Assembly (NCBI RefSeq): GCF_001562115.1
Contig: NZ_CP013926.1
Coordinates: 124,001-188,000 of the forward strand
Origin: Alteromonas stellipolaris
GTDB lineage: Bacteria > Pseudomonadota > Gammaproteobacteria > Enterobacterales > Alteromonadaceae
Direction of reading: 5' to 3'
DNA length: 64,000 bases
The notes beneath the pieces are model-generated. The model was not told where the DNA came from, did not search any database, and saw only the letters and a list, made by a program, of their open reading frames with translations. Of the stretch, positions 49,300 to 58,217 are shown piece after piece. Each line of letters begins with the position of its first letter. Position 1 is the stretch's first letter. A program made the position numbers and the translations under genes.

Positions 49300-49546
49300 C
49301 TAAGTGGTACTTACTTTCCTTAATTTACAATATATTAACAATGAGGCGGTATTGGTTAATTCGAACGGTTTGTTGTTAAGCTTATGATATTAAAAAATAA
49401 AGTGGGGTTTTTGGGGCTTTAAAGCTGTTTTGGGGTAAAGGGTTTATTGATATGGGTATAAGAAAACGCGATAGCGTAGGGCTAAGTTACGCGCAAATTA
49501 AATGACAATAATTTACGTGAAACTCGCCCTAGGCTAGCCATCAAAT

Positions 49547-50548
49547 TTAGCGGAAAGCAGGGATAACTTCTTTGCCGTAACGAGTGATAATATTTTCTTC
49601 ATCACCGTTATCTAAATAGATATTAAATTGCGTGGTTCCAGCGTTTTTAAGCGCCTGAATTTTAGTAATGTGATCTTCAGCTTCACCTAACACACAGAAG
49701 CTTTTGACGATGTCGTCAGTAATAAAGTCTAGGTAGGGGTTATCGCTTTGACCATGCTTCGAGTAATCGTAGCCACGACGTTGTTCAATATAATCGGTTA
49801 AGCTTTTTGGTACTAAGCCTGAATCTGTACCGTATTTTTCAACAATATCGGCCACGTGATTACCTACCATGGCAGGGAACCACTTGGTTTTTTCAATACA
49901 GGTTTCCATGTCACCAAAGTAAGCAGGTGCAGCGGCTTGAACTTTGAAGTTGCTCATGTCGCGCTCAACTTTGTTCCCGGCATCTTGGCACTGTTGACCA
50001 AACCATTGCACCAAATCTGGGTCGCCAATTTGAAGAATGACACCATCGCCATGTTCACCGGCTACTGCTAAGGCTTTCGGACCATAAGCGCCCACCCAAA
50101 CTGGCAGTTCATAGCCTGTAGCCCACGGGAATTTAACCGGCTTTTCGCACTCGCCGTACATCACTTCTTCACCACGCACCATGGCTTTCACTTTATGGGT
50201 GAATTCGGTTAAGCGAGCAAGGTTCGCAGGCTTTTTACCCATTACACGCATAGAAGAATCACCACGACCTAAACCAATGTCGAAACGGCCATTACTTTGC
50301 AGTGCCAAACTGGCGTATAAGCTTGCCGCTACAGACCAGTCACGTACGTTAGGGTTGGTCACACACGGGCCAAAGCGCATTTTGGTGGTGTGCTCCATAC
50401 ACATGGCCATTGCCACGAACGACTCGCGCCAAAGGATGTGTGAATCGTAAAACCAGCAATAATCGAAACCGGCTTCTTCAGCCATTTTTACTAATTTACG
50501 GGCACGATCTGGGCTAACAAAGCCTTTAAATGTGATACCAAATTCCAT
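49547..50548 (-). CDS. LLM-class F420-dependent oxidoreductase (Mer-like)
   Basis: 333 residues, a TIM-barrel protein of the luciferase-like family in the branch related to F420-dependent methylene-tetrahydromethanopterin reductase. MEFGITFKGFVSPDRARKL, FDYCWFYDSHILWRESFVAM, GPCVTNPNVRDW, GRFDIGLGRGDSSMRVMGKK and VWVGAYGPKALAVAGEHGDG are typical of F420-binding members. AGAGGA lies 8 nt before the ATG. It is the only substrate-type F420 enzyme visible and is the seventh gene of the cofactor operon, 103 bp after npdG. It is thus the likely reason the cofactor is made. From the neighbouring beta-alanine/N-carbamoyl-amino-acid genes, ring reduction of uracil, thymine or a related compound is inferred. 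A DPD-independent oxidation elsewhere is the alternative. Confidence 0.88.
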   Translation of the reverse strand: MEFGITFKGFVSPDRARKLVKMAEEAGFDYCWFYDSHILWRESFVAMAMCMEHTTKMRFGPCVTNPNVRDWSVAASLYASLALQSNGRFDIGLGRGDSSMRVMGKKPANLARLTEFTHKVKAMVRGEEVMYGECEKPVKFPWATGYELPVWVGAYGPKALAVAGEHGDGVILQIGDPDLVQWFGQQCQDAGNKVERDMSNFKVQAAAPAYFGDMETCIEKTKWFPAMVGNHVADIVEKYGTDSGLVPKSLTDYIEQRRGYDYSKHGQSDNPYLDFITDDIVKSFCVLGEAEDHITKIQALKNAGTTQFNIYLDNGDEENIITRYGKEVIPAFR

Positions 50549-50651
50549 GAGTTTTTCCTCTGTTTCTTTATATTTTGTTTAATGCGTGTTTTTGCTTAAT
50601 TTATTTAGTAGCTAATCACTAGCGGCTTACGTTGTTTTTGACCTGCCCGTA

Positions 50652-51332
50652 TTAATGATCCGGTGGGCAAATACGAATGCCTGCATGACTAAATGGCACT
50701 GCTTTGGATATGTTTAAGCGAATTAAAATAGGGGTAATGGCTTCAATACAACGGGCGCTTTCAGCTAGGCCAGCGTTGTAACTTTGAACGCCTAAGTTAT
50801 CTAGTAATGCTATTACTTTGTTTTTCGCTTCAAGCTGATTACCGCACACCAAAATGTCGCAGTTAATGCTTTGCTCAAGATTGTTAAGGGTGACAGCTGA
50901 TACATTATGCAGCGCGCCGACTACGGCATAGTCATCGCCTAATAATGCTTGAGCAGATTCTGTGGCTGAACCTTCTGGTGGCATAGCAACCGCTTTGGGG
51001 TTGTTTTCAGCCAACGGCACGACAATGTCGATAACAATTTTGTCGCGAAGTAATGGGCGAATTTGATCTAAGGTCGCGTGATGTGCTGCCCAGGGTACTG
51101 AAATAATCACGAATTCATCTGCTGCCGATGTGGCTGCAATAGTGTCTGTGCCACTGATGGTGCCAGTAGTGGCAGTACTTGCCGCAGCAATGGATTCTTG
51201 TAGTGCTTTAGCTTTTTCTGCTGCCCGTTCGCCGTCTCGCGAACCAATAACTACGTCTATTCCCGCTAGGGCGAAGCGTTTCGCTAGCCCCGAACCTTGC
51301 GGGCCAGTGCCGCCTAAAATAGCAATCTTCAT
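50652..51332 (-). CDS. npdG: NADPH-dependent F420 reductase
   Basis: 226 residues, a Rossmann protein of the Fno/NpdG family that transfers hydride between NADPH and F420. The N-terminal [20 protein letters not shown] binds NADP, with [15 protein letters not shown] after it as the 2'-phosphate-recognising segment. [20 protein letters not shown] and the C-terminal [19 protein letters not shown] end fit the family. Its start overlaps the cofE stop (ATGA). In this operon it most likely makes F420H2 from NADPH for the LLM enzyme, since no F420-dependent glucose-6-phosphate dehydrogenase is present. Confidence 0.95.
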   Translation of the reverse strand: MKIAILGGTGPQGSGLAKRFALAGIDVVIGSRDGERAAEKAKALQESIAAASTATTGTISGTDTIAATSAADEFVIISVPWAAHHATLDQIRPLLRDKIVIDIVVPLAENNPKAVAMPPEGSATESAQALLGDDYAVVGALHNVSAVTLNNLEQSINCDILVCGNQLEAKNKVIALLDNLGVQSYNAGLAESARCIEAITPILIRLNISKAVPFSHAGIRICPPDH

Positions 51333-52111
51333 GCGAATAAATCCTCTTGGGTTGGTCTTAACAGGTCTGAGGCTTTACTGTCTGGGTTACTTTCCCATTC
51401 AAGCCCTTTAAATAAAATAACGGGGCACTTACCTTGTTTACTCATCAGCAAACCAGAGGCTGCAGCAAGTTCATCGGCAAGGGCAGGCGCGGTAACTTTT
51501 AGGGGGCGACCCCACGCATCACATTCACCATAAAGTGGGTTTAGTGCAGGCACATTCGCTACGCCAATGGCCACGTTGGTTTGGCCTAAACGCCATGGGC
51601 GGCCAAAAGTATCGCTTATCACCACACCAATACTGTGCTCTGGTGCGCCGTAATATTTGCATAAGCTTTCGGCAATAATGCGTGCGCTGGTATCAGGGTC
51701 TTTAGGTAATAAAATCAGCTCGCCTGGGTTATCGGTATTCGATTCATCCACTGCGGCATTGGCACTTATATGGCCTAATCTGTGCTCGGTAATAATAATC
51801 CCTTCATTGGCAGCAGGGTGTTTATGCACTTTTACTAAGCGAGTAGATTCAGACAGAATCACAGTAACTTTACGAGGGTCTTTATTCACCTTTTCAGCCA
51901 CGTCGATGGCTTCTTCGGTAGGGGTAATATCGTCAACATGGCAAACCGCGCCTTCCGCTTTCGATATGATTTTTTGTGCGATAACCAGTACATCGCCTTC
52001 ACATAACACCTGTCGCTGTGCGGTAAGCTTTTCAATTATCAATTCCACAAGGTTGTCGCCTTCGCGAATATCCGGTAAGCCTTCTATGGTGTTGATGGTA
52101 AGTGCTCGCAT
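51329..52111 (-). CDS. cofE: Coenzyme F420-0:L-glutamate ligase
   Basis: 260 residues. It adds the gamma-linked glutamates to F420-0 with GTP. Typical elements are [59 protein letters not shown] and [22 protein letters not shown], which includes metal- and GTP-binding residues. The protein stops at normal single-domain CofE length: the C-terminal nitroreductase-like domain of actinobacterial FbiB, which reduces dehydro-F420-0, is absent. It starts 10 bp after cofC and overlaps npdG by 4 nt. Confidence 0.96.
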   Translation of the reverse strand: MRALTINTIEGLPDIREGDNLVELIIEKLTAQRQVLCEGDVLVIAQKIISKAEGAVCHVDDITPTEEAIDVAEKVNKDPRKVTVILSESTRLVKVHKHPAANEGIIITEHRLGHISANAAVDESNTDNPGELILLPKDPDTSARIIAESLCKYYGAPEHSIGVVISDTFGRPWRLGQTNVAIGVANVPALNPLYGECDAWGRPLKVTAPALADELAAASGLLMSKQGKCPVILFKGLEWESNPDSKASDLLRPTQEDLFA

Positions 52112-52121
52112 ACTTTAAACC

Positions 52122-52733
52122 TCAAGCAATTAAGGAGTCGACAACGTCATTCACATGACGAAGATCGTCTGGATGGTCGATGTCTTGACTTAAAAATTTA
52201 GGCTGAACGGTCACGCACTTTAAGCCTTTTTCAATGGCCGCTTGGTGATGCTCATAAGAAGATGATTTGCCAAATGCAAAATCAATGGCGTTAGGGGGCG
52301 TAGTGCATAGTGCGTTAGTGCCGCCATCATATGCACTGCCAATAACCACTGATGTATCGCCTGAGGCCAATGATGCAATAGAACTCAGCTCTTTTTCTTC
52401 TAACCGAGCAATATCAGCAGGCAGAATAAGTTGATGGCTAAACCCTTGTGACATACTCCATTCGGTGGCTTGAGTTAAGGCTGTGTTTAAGTTGCTGCCT
52501 TTGGTCTCAAATATTACTTTGCAGCCTAAGCTGGTGGCTAAATCGGCGATATATAGCGACGGCGTTACCACTAGTTTTTGCCATTGTGGAAATGAACCGT
52601 TTAACGACATAACGGTTTTCTTGAACAACTTAATGGCTAACGCTTTACGTACGCTGGCAGGCAAATGTGGTGACAAACGCTGCTTGCTGAACGCAGGATC
52701 TTTCATGGGGATAACAACGCATAGTTTATGCAC
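52122..52733 (-). CDS. cofC: 2-phospho-lactate (or related phospho-acid) guanylyltransferase
   Basis: 203 residues, GTG start with a strong GGAGGT 6 nt upstream, overlapping the cofD stop by 8 nt. It activates the phospho-acid that becomes the F420 side chain, by transfer of GMP from GTP. The N-terminal VVIPMKDPAFSKQRLSP is the nucleotidyltransferase loop. ILPADIARLEEKE and VVIGSAYDGGTNALCTTPP complete the site. Enzymes of this family differ in using 2-phospholactate, phosphoenolpyruvate or 3-phosphoglycerate; which one is used here cannot be read by eye. Confidence 0.93.
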   Translation of the reverse strand: MHKLCVVIPMKDPAFSKQRLSPHLPASVRKALAIKLFKKTVMSLNGSFPQWQKLVVTPSLYIADLATSLGCKVIFETKGSNLNTALTQATEWSMSQGFSHQLILPADIARLEEKELSSIASLASGDTSVVIGSAYDGGTNALCTTPPNAIDFAFGKSSSYEHHQAAIEKGLKCVTVQPKFLSQDIDHPDDLRHVNDVVDSLIA

Positions 52734-53682
52734 AAGGCACCTCCGGTTGATAAGTGGTGGCCGCCGAAATAACCTCTTCCATTAGTGCTACTTTGTCGTG
52801 ATCTGATTTCATTAAGGTTGAAGTGCAATGAGCGTGCAACCCAAAACTTTCGATAACGTTTGTTTCGCCTTCATCTTGATTATCAATGACCAATACATCG
52901 CAAATATCTTGGTAAAATTCAGCAATGCCTTTGTTACCGGGTGTATAGCTCATTTGTTGTAGTAGCTTTTCAGCAGGGCCTTTTATGGCCTTGCCACCAA
53001 TTAGCGGCGAAACCGCAATTTTGGTGGCGTTGCTTGCTGATAGCGCATCGCGAAATTGGGGTATGGCTAACATGGGAGCAATACTGAGTAGCGGGTTGCT
53101 AGGGGCAAATACGATAATGTCAGCAGCGCTAATGGCCGCCAACACTTCAGGAGTAGCAGAAGCAAGATGTGCCCCTTCGTACGCAATATTGGTTACGTTA
53201 GCTTCGCAGCGTTGGTGTACAAAGTAAGTCTGAAAATCCACCCAGCCGTTTTCAGTTTCAAGACGAGTTTGCAGAGTATCGTCGGTAGCTGGCAGCAAAG
53301 GTACGGTAATACCTAATCGGGTGGTAATTTGGCGAGTAATCGCCGTCATAGTCATGCCTTCGGCCCGCTTAGCGCTTCTGAAAATATGGGTGGCAATATC
53401 CATATCTCCCAAATGCATCCATGTGCTTGAACCAAATTGAGCAAGCCGAGAAAGAATGCGGCAGCTGTCGTTTTTAAGCCCCCAACCAGTAACTGGATTC
53501 ACTTCGTTCGCTAATGTGTAGGTAAGCGTATCTAAGTCAGGCGACACCCATAAATTATGGAATTCGTCGTCATCACCTACGTTGCCAATAATGGATAGGT
53601 TATCTTTGTAAGCCGACTGATACAGGCCCTTCGCAGCTTTTGCACCGCCTACGCCACCGGCGAGTAACACAATGTTTTTCAT
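52726..53682 (-). CDS. cofD: 2-phospho-L-lactate transferase (F420 side-chain transferase)
   Basis: 318 residues. It joins the GDP-activated side chain to the deazaflavin Fo, giving F420-0 or a variant. MKNIVLLAGGVGGAKAAKGL is the glycine-rich N-terminus. GNVGDDDEFHNLWVSPDLDT with its acidic metal ligands, LNATDDTLQT-type spacing and VFAPSNPLLSIAPML are CofD hallmarks. It overlaps cofH by 4 nt (ATGA) and cofC by 8 nt, so the cofactor genes are translationally coupled. Confidence 0.97.
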   Translation of the reverse strand: MKNIVLLAGGVGGAKAAKGLYQSAYKDNLSIIGNVGDDDEFHNLWVSPDLDTLTYTLANEVNPVTGWGLKNDSCRILSRLAQFGSSTWMHLGDMDIATHIFRSAKRAEGMTMTAITRQITTRLGITVPLLPATDDTLQTRLETENGWVDFQTYFVHQRCEANVTNIAYEGAHLASATPEVLAAISAADIIVFAPSNPLLSIAPMLAIPQFRDALSASNATKIAVSPLIGGKAIKGPAEKLLQQMSYTPGNKGIAEFYQDICDVLVIDNQDEGETNVIESFGLHAHCTSTLMKSDHDKVALMEEVISAATTYQPEVPCA

Positions 53683-55031
53683 GCGCTTACCTTCACGGGA
53701 ATGTGAGATGACGTGTTAAATGGGCTAAAGACTGTTTTGTCTTTTTGTGGGGCTGCTGGGCTAGCAGTTTCTGAGCCCACAAGCGCCGCTTGGTGAGCAG
53801 GCTTTTTGTCACGGCCGTACGGGGTAATTACGTCGTACAAAGTATTACGTTGATGGGCGCTTAGCCCAGCGCGCTGAATAAAGTTCACCATATCCCGAGG
53901 GACAATTTCTTGACCGTGGCTAGCACCTGCTGCACGAGAAATACTCTCGTTCATTAGGGTGCCTCCTAAATCGTTAGCCCCTGCACGAAGCACTTTCGAC
54001 GCCATATCTGGCCCCATTTTCACCCACGAGGCTTGAATGTTATCGATGTAACCTTGCAACACTAATCGCGCAATGGCGTGCATTTTGAAATGCTCATCGG
54101 CTGTTGGGCCAGTTCTTACTTCGCTAGGGTTATTTTTATAAAGGGGGCTGTCGTTATGTATAAAGCCTAACGGAACAAATTCGGTAAAGCCGCCAGTACG
54201 AGCTTGCATGTCGCGCAATAAAATAAGGTGAGCGGCCCAGTGTGATGGCCCATCTATGTGCCCATACATAATGGTAGATGTTGTCGGTAAACCAACGTTG
54301 TGCGCGGTTTCTATGATTTTAAGCCAGTTTTCGGTGCTAAGTTTGTTTTTAGTTAGTTTGCGTCTTACTTCAGTATCTAGAATTTCAGCTGCCGTACCAG
54401 GCATAGATGCTAAGCCGCGCTGTTTTAAGTCGGTTAATAAATCTGTGTAGCTTTTGCGGCCTTTCATTGCGCCATACCAAATTTCAAAAGGCGAATAGGC
54501 ATGAATGTGAACATCAGGCACGGTAGATGACACCGTATCGAGTAAGTCGCCATAAAAACTGGCGGGTAAGTCAGGGTGAAGGCCACCTTGAACACAAATT
54601 TCAGTTGCGCCCCGAGCGTGGGCTTCTTTGGCTCTAGCGGCCACTTGATGAGGGGCCAAAAACTCTGCATCGCCGGCGTTTTTATTCACCCCGAAATTAC
54701 AAAACTGACAGCCCATATGGCATACATTGGTAAAATTAATATTGCGAGTTATTACAAACGACCCGTCATTACCGGTACGCAGTTCGCGCACAATGTCGGC
54801 GGTGTGCAATAGGGCATCGGTTTCCGGCCCTTGGCAATAAAACAAGGCTTCCGCTTCTTCATGATTAAGCATTTTGCCTTCTAAAGCCCGCTGTAAGATA
54901 TGGGCAATAGCAGGGCGAAGTTGGCTTAGCTTAGTTTGAATAGGTGTATCGCTGTAGGGCAAGGTGAAGTCGCCTGCTGGCGTTAAGTCGCAAGGTGAAA
55001 CCGAGGTGATATTTTGCAGTATGTTACCCAT
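53679..55031 (-). CDS. cofH: 5-amino-6-(D-ribitylamino)uracil-L-tyrosine 4-hydroxyphenyl transferase (Fo synthase subunit 2)
   Basis: 450 residues from the ATG at 55031, which has AAGGAG 7 nt upstream; a longer reading from 55061 lies inside cofG and is rejected. It is a radical-SAM enzyme with cluster cysteines C104, C108 and C111 in CHMGCQFCNFG. It attaches tyrosine-derived hydroxybenzyl to the riboflavin precursor, the first half of Fo synthesis. The tail beyond about residue 410 is a low-complexity extension (SETASPAAPQKDKTV) not needed for the fold. The start overlaps the cofG stop by 8 nt. Confidence 0.96.
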   Translation of the reverse strand: MGNILQNITSVSPCDLTPAGDFTLPYSDTPIQTKLSQLRPAIAHILQRALEGKMLNHEEAEALFYCQGPETDALLHTADIVRELRTGNDGSFVITRNINFTNVCHMGCQFCNFGVNKNAGDAEFLAPHQVAARAKEAHARGATEICVQGGLHPDLPASFYGDLLDTVSSTVPDVHIHAYSPFEIWYGAMKGRKSYTDLLTDLKQRGLASMPGTAAEILDTEVRRKLTKNKLSTENWLKIIETAHNVGLPTTSTIMYGHIDGPSHWAAHLILLRDMQARTGGFTEFVPLGFIHNDSPLYKNNPSEVRTGPTADEHFKMHAIARLVLQGYIDNIQASWVKMGPDMASKVLRAGANDLGGTLMNESISRAAGASHGQEIVPRDMVNFIQRAGLSAHQRNTLYDVITPYGRDKKPAHQAALVGSETASPAAPQKDKTVFSPFNTSSHIPVKVSA

Positions 55032-56181
55032 GAGCAACTCCTTGAAAAGTGGTGTTATCAATACATTGCTCTACGGCAAGACCGTCGTTGCGCCAAGCCG
55101 GCATAGCTTGATGGAGCGCCTTGGTAACGTAACGTTCGCCAGCTTGTAGGTACTTCGGATATACGGTTAAACGTTCTTGCAATGCATAGCCTTGTTGCTC
55201 GCATGCATTTGCTAATTCTGTAATTTGCGGCCAGCTGCGCTCTGGGTTAATAAAGTCTTTCGTTAACGGTGAAATACCGCCCCAATCGTTAATGCCTGCA
55301 GCAATGTAATGAGGGTATTCTTGGGCTAAATTCGGCGGCGCTTGCAGAGAAATTGCTGGGTCTAAAATTAACCGAGCCATGGCCAGCGTGCGGCGCATAT
55401 CATCAAGGGTTGGCTCTGGCGCATTGGCCATAGCGGTACCTGCTTTCGCTCGAAAGTTTTGAACGATGACTTCTTGAATATGGCCATATTCTTGGTACAT
55501 CGTGTTTATGGCCATTAAGCTATCAACACGCTCTTCCCAGGTTTCACCAATGCCAATAAGAATGCCGGTGGTGAAGGGGATATCTAGCTTTCCTGCGTCT
55601 TCCAACGTCTTTAAGCGTATACCTGGTACCTTGTCTGGACAGGCATAGTGGGGTTGGCCTTTTTTCATTAACCGGTCGCTGGTGCATTCGAGCATCATCC
55701 CCATGCTGCCGCTTACATTTTTTAGCTGTTTCAGTTCGTTAAAGGTTAACGTTCCCGCATTCACGTGGGGGATCATTAAACTTTTATCCAGCACCATTTC
55801 ACACACTTCGGTTAGGTAATCCACCATGCTGGTATGGCCCAATGTGGCCAACCAATCTTTCGCGTAGCGATAACGCTTCTCGGGTTTTTCGCCCAAGCTG
55901 AACAAGGCCTCTTTACACCCTTGCGCTTGGCCTTTTAATACAGAAGCCAACACCTGACTTGGGTTTAAAATATTGGCTTGGCCTGAGTCTGGGTGTTTTA
56001 CAAACGTGCAATAACCACAGGTATCACGACACATGTTAGTCAGCGGAATAAATATCTTTCGTGAGTACGTCAGGGTATTAGGCCAGTGCGTATCGCGAAC
56101 GCCTGCAGCTTGTTCGCAAAGTGCATCAAGCTGTGCACCTGTAGCATGTTCAAGGGCAATGGCGTGTTGGCGCGATAGCAT
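55024..56181 (-). CDS. cofG: 7,8-didemethyl-8-hydroxy-5-deazariboflavin synthase (Fo synthase subunit 1)
   Basis: 385 residues from the ATG at 56181 (AGGAG 9 nt upstream); an in-frame TTG at 56199 overlaps that ribosome site and is rejected. It is a radical-SAM enzyme with cluster cysteines C51, C55 and C58 in MCRDTCGYCTF. It closes the deazaflavin ring of Fo after CofH. In actinobacteria CofG and CofH are fused as FbiC; here they are separate, as in archaea and cyanobacteria. It is the first gene of the F420 operon. A perfect TTTACCAnnTGGTAAA palindrome lies 80 bp upstream. Confidence 0.96.
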   Translation of the reverse strand: MLSRQHAIALEHATGAQLDALCEQAAGVRDTHWPNTLTYSRKIFIPLTNMCRDTCGYCTFVKHPDSGQANILNPSQVLASVLKGQAQGCKEALFSLGEKPEKRYRYAKDWLATLGHTSMVDYLTEVCEMVLDKSLMIPHVNAGTLTFNELKQLKNVSGSMGMMLECTSDRLMKKGQPHYACPDKVPGIRLKTLEDAGKLDIPFTTGILIGIGETWEERVDSLMAINTMYQEYGHIQEVIVQNFRAKAGTAMANAPEPTLDDMRRTLAMARLILDPAISLQAPPNLAQEYPHYIAAGINDWGGISPLTKDFINPERSWPQITELANACEQQGYALQERLTVYPKYLQAGERYVTKALHQAMPAWRNDGLAVEQCIDNTTFQGVAHG

Positions 56182-56260
56182 AATAGGCGTCTCCTGCAAG
56201 TAAGGTTAATGCACTAAATATTCAATTTAGGCTGTTGCTTTTTTAATCTTTATCATGGTT

Positions 56261-56276
56261 TTTACCAAATGGTAAA
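56261..56276. promoter_or_regulatory. TetR/RutR-type operator before cofG (site B)
   Basis: TTTACCAAATGGTAAA is a perfect 7-2-7 palindrome, differing from the E. coli RutR box (TTGACCANNTGGTCAA) only by the symmetrical G-to-T and C-to-A changes in each arm. It lies 80 bp upstream of cofG, overlapping a possible -35 element, and next to the RutR-like gene. Confidence 0.78.
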
Positions 56277-56448
56277 GAGATTATTTGCAGGTTTTTTTGG
56301 TGCGAAGTGTGTCTCAAAATAGAGCAAGTTGGGTGTGCTGGCAGGGTATTTAATAGGTTTTGTTGATAGGGTTTTTATGATTAAAGTTGTTTTATTACAG
56401 TTACTTATGTTTGTTCTTTGACGGTGGTGGAATAGGGCGAGTAGAAAG

Positions 56449-56479
56449 TAAAAGGCGCGCTTTTACGATGAAGCGCGCC
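56449..56479 (-). terminator. Terminator of the RutR-like regulator gene
   Basis: GGCGCGCTT and AAGCGCGCC form a 9-bp stem with an 8-nt loop; on the minus strand it is followed by TTTTACTTT. It separates the regulator gene from the F420 operon promoter. Confidence 0.85.
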
Positions 56480-56510
56480 AAAAAAAGTAGGGTAAATTAA
56501 ATTTTATGCA

Positions 56511-57140
56511 CTAGTGTTGTGCATCTAGGGCGCTTAAAACGAAATTGCATAAAAATTCAGTGGCTTCGTTAAAATCATCTTGCTCTAACGCGGGTTTACC
56601 TAGCAACAACTGAATTTGCGTAGAGAAGTCGGCATAGGTTTGTGTGGCAGCCCAGATGGTAAAGAATAGATGCTTAGGATCAACAGGGCGAATGTGACCT
56701 GCTGCTATCCAGCGCTCAAGAATTTTCACGTCTCGTTCAAACGCAGGCTTTAAATTTTCTATCAAATACGTTTTCAGTACCGGTGCGCCGTTTATGATTT
56801 CATGGGCGAATACTTTCGAACCATTGGGGTAATCACGAGATAATTCTATTTTCTGCTGAATGTACTGACGAATGGTACTGGCTGGAGATGCCTCAGGGTC
56901 GTCGTTGAACTGCATTTTCTCAAGCCATAAATCAATCATGTTTTCGAGTACGGCTTGGTACAACTTATCTTTGCCTGAAAAGTAATACAAAATGAGTTGT
57001 TTAGAGAGGCCGGCTTGTTGCGCCACTGCATCCATTGAAGAGCCAGCAAACCCTTTTTGTGCAAATATTTCTTCTGCGGCGCGCAGAATTCCGGCCTCTG
57101 TTTTTGCACGATTGGCCTGCGTCTTTGTAGGTTTTGTCAT
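56511..57140 (-). CDS. TetR-family regulator, RutR-like
   Basis: 209 residues. The N-terminal TetR HTH (about 15-60, AEEIFAQKGFAGSSMDAVAQ then AGLSKQLILYYFSGKDKLYQ) is followed by the RutR-type C-terminal domain with IELSRDYPNGSKVFAHEIIN, GAPVLKTYL and RPVDPKHLFFTIWAATQTYA. These align well by eye with E. coli RutR, which senses uracil and controls pyrimidine use. It stands between the F420 operon and the transaminase genes, in the same direction as the F420 operon but separated from it by a terminator. Palindromes close to the RutR box lie before three neighbouring transcription units. It is probably a repressor relieved by uracil, thymine or a pathway intermediate. Confidence 0.9.
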   Translation of the reverse strand: MTKPTKTQANRAKTEAGILRAAEEIFAQKGFAGSSMDAVAQQAGLSKQLILYYFSGKDKLYQAVLENMIDLWLEKMQFNDDPEASPASTIRQYIQQKIELSRDYPNGSKVFAHEIINGAPVLKTYLIENLKPAFERDVKILERWIAAGHIRPVDPKHLFFTIWAATQTYADFSTQIQLLLGKPALEQDDFNEATEFLCNFVLSALDAQH

Positions 57141-57285
57141 TTTTATGTCCTGTTACCGCTTCCATGTGGCGTTGTGTAAAGTTGCCACTTGTTGTTCTTG
57201 TTTGTTTTCTTAACCGCTTTCTTTAACCATTTTGAGGTGCTCATGTAACAGAGCCTCAATGTCTTAGAAATGGGTAGTCACTGTG

Positions 57286-58215
57286 CTAAATAGCAATGGG
57301 TTCTTCCTTCCCATGTTCTTTGGCAAGCGCTTCTAAAAAGAGCTCTACCAAGCGGGTGGGCTTAGGTGACTTACGATAAATGGCCGCGAATTCACAATGA
57401 TAGGCGAAATTATTGGGCTCGATAGCCCGCATCTGGCCTTTTTTTACGAAAGACTCTGCATAATGATCAGGCAAGAAGCCTAAATAACAGCCCGAAGAAA
57501 TCAGTGTGGCAATACCTTCTTGATCGTTCGCAACCGCCATTTTGTTAAGCCCCAGAGACATACTTTTGTCCATATTTGGGCTGTGAAAGCTTAGCCCCGC
57601 ATACTTGGCGTCGCAAATCTCTTCACGGGAAATATCCCCTAGTTCTATGTAAAAAGGGTGCTTGCGTCCGCAATACAAATGCATCTGCTCACCAAACAAG
57701 GGTAAGTAATTTAGGCTTGAGGAAGAGCGATGGGTAGGAATAATGCCAATATGATAGCGCCCATCCAATATACCTTGCTCAATGGTATTAACTGGCACCA
57801 CATGAATTTCGACATTCACATTAGGCGCCTGCTGCTGATAGGTGTATATGGCTTCATTCACTTTACATGCATCGTTCGACACGGTTTTATCAAACATGGC
57901 TACCACCACATTGCCCTGCAAATGCCGATGCATGTCGTTTACTTCGTTTCTAAAGTCTTGCAACGACAACAACAAACGCTGTGTAGATTCATAAATACGC
58001 TTTCCTTCTTCGGTAAGCGAAAAGCCCCCACGGCCTCGATGACAAAGCACCATACCTAATCGGGTTTCTAAATCTTTCAAATGTCGGCTAATGGTAGAAC
58101 GCCCAATATTGAGTTCAAGCTCGGCAGCAGAAAGGCCGCCAGCCTGTGCCACCACTATGAATACTCTCAATAAGCGAATGTCTGTATCTGATAGGTTTCC
58201 AAGAATTGCGCGCAT
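57286..58215 (-). CDS. LysR-family regulator divergent from beta-alanine transaminase gene
   Basis: 309 residues. The HTH is near 20-50 (GGLSAAELELNIGRSTISRH), followed by LGMVLCHRGRGGFSLTEEGK and a PBP2-type effector domain. It diverges from the transaminase/MmsA operon with 102 bp between starts. A 6-4-6 palindrome (TTTCAT/ATGAAA) lies 2 bp before its start codon, suggesting autoregulation. The same palindrome precedes the TonB-dependent receptor gene. It is the likely second regulator of this pathway; the ligand is unknown. Confidence 0.9.
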   Translation of the reverse strand: MRAILGNLSDTDIRLLRVFIVVAQAGGLSAAELELNIGRSTISRHLKDLETRLGMVLCHRGRGGFSLTEEGKRIYESTQRLLLSLQDFRNEVNDMHRHLQGNVVVAMFDKTVSNDACKVNEAIYTYQQQAPNVNVEIHVVPVNTIEQGILDGRYHIGIIPTHRSSSSLNYLPLFGEQMHLYCGRKHPFYIELGDISREEICDAKYAGLSFHSPNMDKSMSLGLNKMAVANDQEGIATLISSGCYLGFLPDHYAESFVKKGQMRAIEPNNFAYHCEFAAIYRKSPKPTRLVELFLEALAKEHGKEEPIAI

Positions 58216-58217
58216 AG

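Larger units (their letters stand above)
49148..49546. promoter_or_regulatory. 399-bp control region between LLM oxidoreductase and TonB-dependent receptor
   Basis: It contains two palindromes 21 nt apart (49247-49262 and 49284-49299; listed separately), located 100-155 bp upstream of the receptor start. The remainder is AT-rich with no ORF. No strong terminator was found after the LLM gene, so read-through from the F420 operon is possible. Confidence 0.6.
56182..56510. promoter_or_regulatory. Promoter region of the F420 operon and 3' end region of the TetR gene
   Basis: 329 bp holding the operator at 56261-56276, AT-rich promoter-like sequence on the minus strand (TTGGTA, 17 nt, TAAAAA, overlapping the operator), and the TetR gene's terminator at 56454-56479. 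No ORF is present. Confidence 0.6.
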
